Shown one piece after another: positions 1-6,109 of a DNA stretch of 7,495 nt. The DNA comes from Candidatus Solibacter sp. GTDB lineage: Bacteria > Acidobacteriota > Terriglobia > Bryobacterales > Bryobacteraceae. How positions within the stretch are numbered: position 1 is the stretch's first letter; each line of letters starts with the position of its first letter. The notes beneath the pieces are model-generated. The model had not been told where the DNA came from. It saw nothing but the letters and a program-made list of their open reading frames with translations, and made no database searches. The DNA is taken from NCBI GenBank assembly GCA_017883345.1, contig JADGNT010000229.1, positions 1-7,495 on the forward strand, written 5' to 3'. The position numbers were made by a program, and so were the translations under genes.

Positions 1-278
1 GACAACTTATCGTCGAAAGTGGGTGGCTGGCCCTTGCGGGTGGGAAGAAACTGGCCCTCCAGGTGCCGTATGCGCAGCACCAGGACGCGGTCGAGGCGGA
101 GGTTCACATTGACCATCTCCACCTGCGTCACAGTCCCTGCAGGCTCATGGATCTCCGGTGGTTGGGCCACGGCCTGCTCCGGTTGTGGCGAAGCGGGCTT
201 TGCGTTGTTGTTGCCGGAGCGGCAAGACACCAAGACAAGCGAAGCTGCGCACAGCAGCACGTGGGACAAGACTCGCAA
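1..278 (-). CDS. Putative lipoprotein of unknown function, 5' part only, TTG start
   Basis: Reading the minus strand from 278 gives 92 codons without a stop, running off the left edge. The N-terminus is a classic lipoprotein signal: a short n-region with Arg2, a hydrophobic stretch at residues 7-17, and the lipobox L16-V17-S18-C19. A Ser/Asn/Pro/Gln-rich linker follows at about residues 20-52. The structured part then begins, with VEMVNVNLRLDRVLVLRIRH at 53-72 (beta-rich pattern) and a PPTFDDK motif at 85-91. No ATG or GTG lies upstream before the in-frame stop. TTG at 278 is therefore the best start, because it gives a proper signal peptide, although no clear Shine-Dalgarno is visible. Mature Cys19 would be lipidated and the protein anchored in the membrane. 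The gene is divergent from the dehydrogenase that follows. I do not recognise a named family, and the C-terminal part is missing. Confidence 0.72.
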   Translation of the reverse strand, partial: MRVLSHVLLCAASLVLVSCRSGNNNAKPASPQPEQAVAQPPEIHEPAGTVTQVEMVNVNLRLDRVLVLRIRHLEGQFLPTRKGQPPTFDDKL

Positions 279-376
279 CTGCTGCCATACTACGCCGAAA
301 CCAAGTCTCAGTCTGTTCGAAACCGCTCATAGGCGCCCAGCGACCTGTTAGTGTATGGATGAAACGGCCGCTCACC
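279..376. promoter_or_regulatory. Divergent intergenic region, no clear promoter
   Basis: About 98 bases separate the minus-strand lipoprotein start (278) from the chosen plus-strand dehydrogenase start (377), so promoters for both should lie here. On the minus strand a TAGTAT at 292-287 is a weak -10 candidate with no matching -35. No convincing sigma-70 pair or Shine-Dalgarno is visible for either gene. The assignment rests on gene layout only. Confidence 0.3.
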
Positions 377-1321
377 ATGCCGCGCATCTCCATCCCCGAC
401 GATTCACCGCCAGTGCTCGCCACCAGCGCCGTCTTCCCAGTTCTACGCGCCCGCGCCCAACTCGACTATTACGACACCCTGCCCTGCACCGAAGACGTAC
501 TGACGGAACGCATCGGCGCGGCCGAAGTGGTGCTCAACATCCGCGCGTCCTCGCGTTTCACGGCGCGAGTTTTCGCCGCCTGTCCCAAGTTGCGCCTGCT
601 CTCCGTCTGGGGCACCGGCACCGACCACGTCGATCTGGCCAGCGCCGCGCGCCACGGCGTCACCGTCGCCCACACGCCCGGAGTCAGCGCCCGCTCTATC
701 GCCGAGCACGCGCTGGCCCTGCTGTTCGCCGTGGCGCGCCGCATTCCGGAGATGGACGCGGCGACGCGCCTCGGCACGTGGCCCCGCGGCCGCGGGATCG
801 AACTGTACGGCAAGACCTGCGGCGTCGTCGGTTACGGCGCCATCGGCCGCCACTTCGCGCGCCTGGCGGCGGCGCTCGGCATGCGCGTCATCGTCTGGAC
901 GATGCACCCGGCGCGCTATCCGGGCGTGGATTTCGTCGAGCTCGACGAAATCTTTGCCACCAGCGACGTGGTGAGCCTGCATGTGCGGCTCTCCCCGCGG
1001 ACGGAAGGCTTCGTCAACGCCGCGCAATTCGCGCGCATGAAGCCCGGCGCGATCCTGATCAACACCGCCCGCGGCGCGATCGTCCATGAGGAGGCGCTGT
1101 TGGATGCGCTCTCCACCGGCCGCATCTCTGGCGCCGGCCTCGACGTCTTCGCCACCGAGCCCCTGCCGCGGCACCATCCGCTCACCCTGTTGGGCAACGT
1201 GGTGCTGACGCCTCACTGCGCCGGAATCACCCCCGAAGCGCTGGAAGCGGGCCTGCGGATGGCGGTGGACAACATCTGGAACTTCCTGGACGGGCGGCCG
1301 ATAAATGTAATCGCTCCCTGA
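377..1321 (+). CDS. D-isomer-specific 2-hydroxyacid dehydrogenase family protein
   Basis: This 314-residue protein has the usual length of the NAD(P)-dependent D-2-hydroxyacid dehydrogenases, which interconvert 2-oxoacids and D-2-hydroxyacids in the cytoplasm (phosphoglycerate, glyoxylate/hydroxypyruvate and lactate dehydrogenase relatives). Visible features, in order: N-terminal substrate-domain segment MPRISIPDD; GTGTDHVDL at 80-88; the Rossmann motif G152-Y-G154-A-I-G157; and the catalytic set Arg232 (NTARGAIV), Glu261 (GLDVFATEP) and His280 (TPHCAGIT). The usual Asp after the second Rossmann strand is absent (VIVWTMHPAR at 171-180), so NAD versus NADP preference is open. The frame is open back to 158, but that part is antisense to the lipoprotein signal peptide and is not coding. 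Starts at 359 or 377 are possible; 377 fits the family N-terminus better, and neither has a good ribosome site. The substrate cannot be told from sequence. A hairpin follows the stop directly. Confidence 0.9.
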   Translation: MPRISIPDDSPPVLATSAVFPVLRARAQLDYYDTLPCTEDVLTERIGAAEVVLNIRASSRFTARVFAACPKLRLLSVWGTGTDHVDLASAARHGVTVAHTPGVSARSIAEHALALLFAVARRIPEMDAATRLGTWPRGRGIELYGKTCGVVGYGAIGRHFARLAAALGMRVIVWTMHPARYPGVDFVELDEIFATSDVVSLHVRLSPRTEGFVNAAQFARMKPGAILINTARGAIVHEEALLDALSTGRISGAGLDVFATEPLPRHHPLTLLGNVVLTPHCAGITPEALEAGLRMAVDNIWNFLDGRPINVIAP

Positions 1322-1351
1322 CGGTCGCGGCTCTGATCGGAGCCGCGACCG
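1322..1351. terminator. Strong hairpin between convergent genes, probable bidirectional terminator
   Basis: A perfect 12-base-pair stem, CGGTCGCGGCTC (1322-1333) with GAGCCGCGACCG (1340-1351), closes a six-base loop, TGATCG. It begins at the base after the dehydrogenase stop codon and lies 52 bases beyond the stop of the minus-strand gene ending at 1404, so it sits between two converging genes. There is no T-run on either side, so it is not a textbook intrinsic terminator. It may still end transcription in both directions or protect 3' ends. A short GGGTACCC palindrome follows at 1352-1359. Confidence 0.65.
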
Positions 1352-1403
1352 GGGTACCCTTTGGGTCGGGAGCGGTTGTTTGATGCAACTTATGCCACAG
1401 CCT

Positions 1404-1832
1404 TTATTTCAACATCGCGTCGACATCCGACGCCGTGAACGCCTTCATGTCCAACTTGGCATGCAGGCGGTCGATGCCGCCGGGGCCCGCGCCGATCGGC
1501 GTATTGGTGAACTGCCCGCCGTTCCTGCCCACCAGTTGGATGACCCACTTGCCTTCCTGGGGCCACTGTTGGGCGAGCGCGTAGGCGCCCGGCTCGCCGA
1601 GCGCTTTGAGTTCCAGCGGAATGGTACGCCGCTCGCCGTTGACCACGCCGACGGCCGTGGCCGTCACCTTGGCCGACGCCGGATCGTGGCAGCCCACCGC
1701 CTTGATGGTAACCACGGCGCCCATCTTGCCGGCCGCCGGGTTGGCTTCCGGATTCCCCAGTTGCAGCCAGAAGCCGCCTGCAAACATCTGGCCCGCACAG
1801 GCCAGCATCAGAGTCACGATTGTCTTGCGCAT
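1404..1832 (-). CDS. Small secreted protein of unknown function
   Basis: A 142-residue protein with a Sec signal peptide (MRKTIVTLMLACAGQMFA, likely cut after Ala18). The mature part is about 124 residues and has a beta-rich pattern: AVVTIKAVGCHDPASAKVTA around 39-58, RRTIPLEL at 68-75, and GKWVIQLVGRNGG at 94-106, which looks like an immunoglobulin-like beta-sandwich. It has a single mature cysteine, Cys48, in GCHDP. The G-x-W-x-I closing strand resembles FixH/YtkA-like or CopC-like folds, but I cannot assign it to either. The start is well supported: AAGGAGG at 1848-1842 lies nine bases before the ATG. It is the last gene of a three-gene minus-strand run, 66 bases after the DUF1015 stop, and ends facing the hairpin at 1322-1351. 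An overlapping open frame starting at 1878 lacks a signal peptide and is a shadow. Confidence 0.78.
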   Translation of the reverse strand: MRKTIVTLMLACAGQMFAGGFWLQLGNPEANPAAGKMGAVVTIKAVGCHDPASAKVTATAVGVVNGERRTIPLELKALGEPGAYALAQQWPQEGKWVIQLVGRNGGQFTNTPIGAGPGGIDRLHAKLDMKAFTASDVDAMLK

Positions 1833-1841
1833 CGATTGGTC

Positions 1842-1848
1842 CCTCCTT
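1842..1848 (-). promoter_or_regulatory. Shine-Dalgarno AAGGAGG
   Basis: AAGGAGG on the minus strand, nine bases before the ATG at 1832. It is the strongest ribosome-binding site in the window and fixes the start of the small secreted protein. Confidence 0.8.
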
Positions 1849-1898
1849 CAGGTTCAATCTGACGGAAAGACGCCGCATGGGGCCGGAGTGTTAACCGC

Positions 1899-3140
1899 CT
1901 AATCCAGCTTGTACATCACCATGCCGGAAAGCAGCTTGGGGTAGAAGTCGGTGGATTTCTGCGGCATCACGCCGCCGCTGAAGCTGGTATCGGCCACCTG
2001 CCGCACGCTGGTGGGTTTGAGCAGGAAGGCGATTTGCGCCGCGCCCTTGCGCACCTCTTCCACCGCCAGATCGATGCCGCGGATGTAGCGCAGGTGCTTT
2101 TCGTCGCGCACCGCTTCCTCGCCGATGCCGAGCGCCTTGCCGAGCAACCCCTCGTGCAGAATGCGCACATCCAGAGCGCCGAGTACATTCAGAGCGCCGT
2201 GCGGCGCGGTGCGGTCCTCCAACTGGTAGAGCTTGTCGCCGATGGCGGCGCCGATGATGCTGCGGTCGCCGCTGGCCGCCCAGGCAGCCTTGAGGTAGTC
2301 GAGTGACGCGATCTCCCGCACCTCGAAATCGCGGCTCGCGGCGGCCAGGAATCCGGCGGTATCGACGCCGCTCACCAGGCGGTGCGTGGCCAGGATCTTC
2401 AAGCCCGCCGAGTGCATGTTGACGAAGGCCATGATCATGCGGCTGGCGCCGGGCAGGTGCGGATGGTCGCGCTGGAAGGCCATGGCGGTCTCGTAGCGGT
2501 GGTGGCCGTCGGCGATCAGCAGCTTTTTATCGGCCATCAGTTGCTGGATTTGCGCTCCGGCGCCGACCTTCCACATGCGGTGGATGGCGCCGTACTCGTC
2601 GGTGACTTCGGCGATGGGCGGCGCCGCCGCGGCCTCGTCGAGCAGCGCGTCGATGGCGCCCGACGGATCGGGATACAGCATGAAAATGGGTTCGAAATGG
2701 GTTCGAGTGTGCTTGAGCAGTTCCATGCGGTCCTTCTTGGGACCGGAGAGCGTCTGCTCGTGGCGGAAGACGATGCCCGCTGCGTACTCTTCCACCTGGC
2801 CGAGGGCGATGAAGCCCTTGCGGACCAGGCGCTCGCCGGTATCGGGCACGACGAATTCCTGGAAGTAGGCGAACATGCCGGGAGCGGCGTCGCGCGCCCA
2901 GACGCCGCTAGAGATCCACTCCTGCATGGTGCGGGTGGCGCGGGTGTAGACGTTCTCGCTTTCGTTGTCGCCGGGCTTGCGCGGGCCCAGGATGACGCGC
3001 ACCAGATTGTACGGGCTCGCCTCAAGGTAATGGCGCTGCATGGCCGGCGAGATCTTGTCGTAGGGCTGGGTGACCAGGTTCTGGAGCGGTCCCGCCTGCG
3101 AAGTATAGCGGTAGGGTTGAAAAGGGAATATGTTAGCCAA
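1899..3140 (-). CDS. DUF1015 family protein, TTG start
   Basis: This 413-residue protein matches the DUF1015 family over its whole length. The N-terminal signature IFPFQPYRYTS (4-14) leads into QPYDKISPAMQ (25-35) and SPYNLVRVILG (42-52). HEQTLSGPKKDRMELL follows at 127-142, the family-defining ADGHHRYETA is at 210-219, and the C-terminal MPQKSTDFYPKLLSG is at 392-406. The biochemical role of the family is not established; the His/Asp-rich ADGHHRYETA segment looks like an active or metal-binding site (inference). There is no signal peptide, so it should be cytoplasmic. The start codon is TTG at 3140-3138. The conserved family N-terminus begins exactly there and the next in-frame Met is residue 34, so TTG is preferred. 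No Shine-Dalgarno is seen; a 15-base palindrome containing TATAAT lies immediately upstream. It is downstream of tolC on the same strand. Confidence 0.92.
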   Translation of the reverse strand: MANIFPFQPYRYTSQAGPLQNLVTQPYDKISPAMQRHYLEASPYNLVRVILGPRKPGDNESENVYTRATRTMQEWISSGVWARDAAPGMFAYFQEFVVPDTGERLVRKGFIALGQVEEYAAGIVFRHEQTLSGPKKDRMELLKHTRTHFEPIFMLYPDPSGAIDALLDEAAAAPPIAEVTDEYGAIHRMWKVGAGAQIQQLMADKKLLIADGHHRYETAMAFQRDHPHLPGASRMIMAFVNMHSAGLKILATHRLVSGVDTAGFLAAASRDFEVREIASLDYLKAAWAASGDRSIIGAAIGDKLYQLEDRTAPHGALNVLGALDVRILHEGLLGKALGIGEEAVRDEKHLRYIRGIDLAVEEVRKGAAQIAFLLKPTSVRQVADTSFSGGVMPQKSTDFYPKLLSGMVMYKLD

Positions 3141-3142
3141 GA

Positions 3143-3157
3143 ACCATTATAAATGGT
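3143..3157 (-). promoter_or_regulatory. Palindrome with TATAAT next to the DUF1015 start
   Basis: ACCATT-ATA-AATGGT is a perfect 6+6 inverted repeat ending two bases before the TTG start of the DUF1015 gene. On the minus strand it contains TATAAT (3151-3146), a perfect -10 hexamer whose expected start point falls on or next to the TTG. No -35 match is present 16-18 bases upstream. It could be a promoter giving a nearly leaderless message, an operator, or a chance palindrome. Confidence 0.4.
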
Positions 3158-3162
3158 AGGGT

Positions 3163-3196
3163 GGACCCCCTGGTCCGCGCGGGTCCCCCTGGACCC
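3163..3196. repeat. Two tandem hairpins sharing a CCCT loop, in the tolC-DUF1015 gap
   Basis: GGACC-CCCT-GGTCC (3163-3176) is followed after a short GC spacer by GGTCC-CCCT-GGACC (3182-3195). The second stem gains one further pair at 3181/3196. The two copies are the same element except that the A-T pair in the stem is swapped to T-A, which keeps pairing. They lie 15 bases past the tolC stop (3211) in its transcript direction. There is no T-run, so they may be a factor-dependent terminator, a 3'-end stabiliser, or a REP-like palindromic unit. Confidence 0.6.
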
Positions 3197-3210
3197 GCTT
3201 CTCGCCGCCC

Positions 3211-5172
3211 TTACCTGTTCTGCCCCACCGCCGGGACCGCCGGGATCATGTCCGGTTCGCGCGTCACGATGCCGTTCTTGGCCTCGCCGATATCCACGTT
3301 CTGGACCTCGAGCATCTTGCCGAGGACGTTGTCGAGCGCGTTGCGGGCCTTGACGTACTGGCTGCGCAAATCCACCTCTGTCAGCTCGCGGGCTGTGGTG
3401 TCGCGCTGCACCTGGATCACATTGAGGATGCTCGACGTGCCCAACTCGTATTTGCGCCTCTCGCCGGCCAGCACCTGCTCCTCGAGTTTGCGGGCCTGCA
3501 CGGCGGTTTCGTAAGCGGCGCGCGACTGCTTGAGCACGATCTGCGCGTTGATCACGTTCAGCTTGATGCTGTTCTGCAACTGCTTGTCCTGAATCTGCGA
3601 CTGGCGGTAGTTGAGCTCGTCGGTGATCAAGTCGGCTTGGTTGGCGCGATTGCGGATCGGGATGTTGAGCTGGAAACCGGCGCTGTAGTTGGGGAATTTA
3701 CGGGTAAACAACTGGCTTAAGAATGATCCGTAACCACCGAGAAAAAAGCCATTTACATCGGCGGCTGTGCGCTGCCGGAAGCCCACGACCTGGCCGCCCG
3801 AAGTGATGGGGACCGGCAAGTCGTTCACGCTGCCGATGAGGCCGGTATTGGAGAGGTTGGCGAACACGCTGAGCGAGGGCAGCAGGTTGTTCTTGGTGCC
3901 CAGCATGCTGATGCGTGTATCCTCCAGCCCGATCTGGCTCTGTTCGATTTCGGTGCGCTTCTGGAAGGCCTCGCCGACCATATCCTGGATCGGCTGGATG
4001 GCATCCTGCGGGGGCACATCGAAGTGATCGGTGGGGCTGATCCGCGCGCTGGCCACCGCCGGGTTGTTGAACCCGGTGCGGGTGAGCACGCTCTTGAGGA
4101 TCAGTTCCTGCTGCAATACCTGGGTTTCCGCGGTCACTACATCCTGCTGGCTGCTCTTCATTTCGGCTTCGGCCTGGATGATGTCGATCTCGGCCAGCGC
4201 GCCCAGTTCGGCGCGGCGCTTGTTGTCGGTATAGAGTTGCGTGTTGAGGTCCAGCGTCTGCTGCTTTACCTTCAGGCTGTCGTTGAACGACACCAGGTCC
4301 CAATACAGGCCGACGACGTTATTCACCGTGGCGATGACCTGCTGTTTGAAAGTGAGGTCGGAGATGTGCAACTGGTTCTTGGCAATACGGATGGCGCGGT
4401 TGTTCACCTTTACGCCGAAGCCATTGAGCAGGTTCTGGGTAATCGAAAAACTCAAGGAGCCCGAGTCCACCGGGTTGAAATCGTTCGTGGGTGCGTTCTG
4501 CCTGTAACCGAGCACGTTGCCCATGCCGAGCGAGACGCTCGTGCCGGTGAGGAAACCCTGCTGGATGCCGAAGTTCGTGCTCTTTTGCGAGGTGACCAGG
4601 AAGTTGGTCCCGGTGACGAAGGAGTTGGTCTGTGGCGACGTCTGGTGCGAGAACTGTGCGTTGACGAAGACCGTGGGGTCCAGGTTGGGGATTGCGGAGC
4701 CGGCCAACTGGACGTTGAGGCCGCTCAGCACGCCGCTCGTACCGCTGCTGGACCCGCCGCCGGAAGGGCCCAGCGAGTTGACGGCCCCCAGCACGCCGAG
4801 GGAGGCCGACGACGGTCCGGTGGAGATGCTGTTGCTGACGTTGCGCAGCAACTGCCCGGCGCTGGCACGCTGTAGATTGGACTGCTGGAGCTTGGGATTG
4901 AGTCGCGCCACCTCGATATCCAGGTTGTTCTCCAGGGCCAGCGCGATGGCATCGCGCAACGACAGATAGATGCGGCCGGCGCGTATCAGGCGCTCGATCC
5001 GGGGAGAATCCTCAAAGCTGATGGCGGCCACCGTGGTCGGCTGGTAGTTCCTGGTAAGGCTGTAAAAGAACCCCCGATAGGAACTGCCCTTGATTTCCGG
5101 CGTCTGGGCAAACACGGGAAGCGCCATCGTAAAGCAAAGAATGACCGAGAGAATCGACTTAAATCGCGACAT
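3211..5172 (-). CDS. TolC-family outer-membrane efflux protein with long N-terminal extension
   Basis: A 653-residue outer-membrane factor. Proteins of this family form trimeric channels through the outer membrane and periplasm for efflux pumps or type I secretion. A Sec signal peptide ends near Ala22 (ALPVFA-QTP). The first family motif is YLSLRDAIALALENNLDIEV (69-88). After it comes an unusual stretch rich in Gly, Ser, Thr and Asn (about 112-250, with GPSGGGSSSGTSG at 135-147), then SFSITQNLLNGFG (241-253). The long helical segments follow, with GALAEIDIIQAEAEM at 324-338. The second repeat begins near 406 (RTEIEQSQIGLEDTR) and contains PSLSVFANLS (432-441) and YELGTSSILNVIQVQRD (575-591). 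Typical members have about 430-500 residues, so this one carries roughly 150 extra. No membrane-fusion protein or inner-membrane pump gene is adjacent, so the partner and substrate are unknown. A GAGG (5189-5186) lies 13 bases before the ATG, a weak site. Confidence 0.93.
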   Translation of the reverse strand: MSRFKSILSVILCFTMALPVFAQTPEIKGSSYRGFFYSLTRNYQPTTVAAISFEDSPRIERLIRAGRIYLSLRDAIALALENNLDIEVARLNPKLQQSNLQRASAGQLLRNVSNSISTGPSSASLGVLGAVNSLGPSGGGSSSGTSGVLSGLNVQLAGSAIPNLDPTVFVNAQFSHQTSPQTNSFVTGTNFLVTSQKSTNFGIQQGFLTGTSVSLGMGNVLGYRQNAPTNDFNPVDSGSLSFSITQNLLNGFGVKVNNRAIRIAKNQLHISDLTFKQQVIATVNNVVGLYWDLVSFNDSLKVKQQTLDLNTQLYTDNKRRAELGALAEIDIIQAEAEMKSSQQDVVTAETQVLQQELILKSVLTRTGFNNPAVASARISPTDHFDVPPQDAIQPIQDMVGEAFQKRTEIEQSQIGLEDTRISMLGTKNNLLPSLSVFANLSNTGLIGSVNDLPVPITSGGQVVGFRQRTAADVNGFFLGGYGSFLSQLFTRKFPNYSAGFQLNIPIRNRANQADLITDELNYRQSQIQDKQLQNSIKLNVINAQIVLKQSRAAYETAVQARKLEEQVLAGERRKYELGTSSILNVIQVQRDTTARELTEVDLRSQYVKARNALDNVLGKMLEVQNVDIGEAKNGIVTREPDMIPAVPAVGQNR

Positions 5173-5298
5173 AAAGTGAATAGGACCTCAAGCCACTATT
5201 ATGGCCCGTCTTGTACCCCTATACGTAAGAGAGGACGCGCGAGTTCGCCAATTCTTAACGGGGGAAACCGGCGCGGCGGTAGAGTAGTCTACAGACAT
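5173..5298. promoter_or_regulatory. Divergent promoter region between tolC and the secreted coiled-coil gene
   Basis: This 126-base region separates two divergent genes. Toward tolC, CATAAT on the minus strand (5203-5198) is a fair -10 with only a weak -35 candidate (TTACGT, 5228-5223, spacer 19). Toward the plus-strand gene, GGAAAC (5263-5268) and GTCTAC (5287-5292), 18 bases apart, resemble an ECF-sigma pair but are not diagnostic. A small inverted repeat GTAGA-GTAG-TCTAC (5279-5292) overlaps the second element, seven bases before the ATG. The plus-strand frame is open from 5176, but a start there would bury the signal peptide. Confidence 0.4.
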
Positions 5299-6069
5299 AT
5301 GCGGACGCTCCTGCTGGCACTCGCGATTCTGGCCTGCGCGGCCTGGGCGGCAAACCTCAAGTTGTACATGAAGGATGGCAGCTATCACATTGTCCGCGAA
5401 TACCAGGTGCAGCCCGACCGTGTGCATTTTTACAGCGTGGAGCGGAGCGGCTGGGAGGATGTTCCGCTGGATCTGGTGGACCTGAAACGCACCGAAAGCG
5501 AGGCCGCCGAGCGCCAGGCCAAGCTGGAGGAAGACACCAAAGTCATGGCCCAGGAGGAAAAGGCGGAGCGGGATCTGGAAAAGGAGAAGACGCGCATCCC
5601 GCAGGACCCCGGCGCCTACTGGCTGCTGGGCAACGAAGTACAGGTGATGAAACTGGCCGAATCCACGGTCCACACCAATAAGGGCCGGGCGATTTTGAAG
5701 AAACTCTCCCCGATTCCGGTGATCACCGGAAAGGCGACGCTGGAGATCGGGGGGGCGCATTCGCTGAACGTTTTCGCCAACCCGGAGCAGGAGTTCTACC
5801 TGCAGCTCTCCGAACAGGAACGCTTCGGCATCGCCAAACTGACCACCAAGGGCGCGGTGCGCATCGTGGAAAACGTGACCACGCTACCGGTGGTAAACGA
5901 GATCGTCGAGGAGCCGACGCTGGTGGAGATCCTGAAGAAGGAAGTGGATGGCGGGCTCTACAAGATCTGGCCCAAGGAAAAGCTGGAGCCCGGCGAGTAT
6001 GCGGTGGTGGAGTACACCGAAAACAAACTGAACATCCAGGTTTGGGATTTCGCCATCAAGGCGAAGTGA
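5299..6069 (+). CDS. Secreted protein with central coiled coil, function unknown
   Basis: A 256-residue protein. It begins with a Sec signal peptide, MRTLLLALAILACAAWA, likely cut near residues 17-18; this is why 5299 is preferred over 5176, which would add 41 non-signal residues. The mature N-terminus (19-64) is a compact beta-rich segment, LKLYMKDGSYHIVREYQV then SVERSGWEDVPLDLVDLKRT (46-65). A highly charged Glu/Lys/Ala segment at 66-99 is a probable coiled coil. The C-terminal 150 residues are again beta-rich, ending GEYAVVEYTENKLNIQVWDF (232-251). The N-terminal pattern of glycine turn, Trp52 and PLDLVDL looks like an SH3-like or small beta domain, but I do not recognise a named family. 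It is likely periplasmic. No strong ribosome site is visible. The next gene starts 40 bases after the stop, suggesting co-transcription. Confidence 0.83.
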   Translation: MRTLLLALAILACAAWAANLKLYMKDGSYHIVREYQVQPDRVHFYSVERSGWEDVPLDLVDLKRTESEAAERQAKLEEDTKVMAQEEKAERDLEKEKTRIPQDPGAYWLLGNEVQVMKLAESTVHTNKGRAILKKLSPIPVITGKATLEIGGAHSLNVFANPEQEFYLQLSEQERFGIAKLTTKGAVRIVENVTTLPVVNEIVEEPTLVEILKKEVDGGLYKIWPKEKLEPGEYAVVEYTENKLNIQVWDFAIKAK

Positions 6070-6096
6070 AGGCGAGTACGCTCTTGGAGTATGATC

Positions 6097-6102
6097 GAGG
6101 AG
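6097..6102 (+). promoter_or_regulatory. Shine-Dalgarno GAGGAG
   Basis: GAGGAG lies seven bases before the ATG at 6110 and supports that start for the small coiled-coil protein. A TATGAT at 6090-6095 just upstream is probably chance, since a transcript from it would begin inside the ribosome site. Confidence 0.65.
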
Positions 6103-6109
6103 AGCACGT

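Noticed and set aside
158..376. N-terminal extension of the dehydrogenase from ATG 158
   Set aside because: It runs antisense through the lipoprotein signal peptide, its translation is Arg/Ala-rich with no family match, and the family N-terminus begins at 377.
443..1216. 257-residue minus-strand open frame opposite the dehydrogenase
   Set aside because: Composition is Arg/Gly/Ala-rich and low-complexity, as expected from the shadow of a high-GC gene; the plus-strand product has all catalytic motifs.
1390..1878. 162-residue minus-strand frame overlapping the small secreted protein
   Set aside because: It is Arg/Gly-rich with no signal peptide, whereas the frame starting at 1832 has a strong Shine-Dalgarno and a clean signal peptide.
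2382..3152. 256-residue plus-strand open frame opposite the DUF1015 gene
   Set aside because: Shadow frame with no recognisable motif; the minus strand encodes a full-length family member.
4024..4875. 283-residue plus-strand open frame opposite tolC
   Set aside because: Shadow frame rich in Gly/Val/Asp/Arg without domain pattern; the minus-strand TolC reading has a signal peptide and family motifs throughout.
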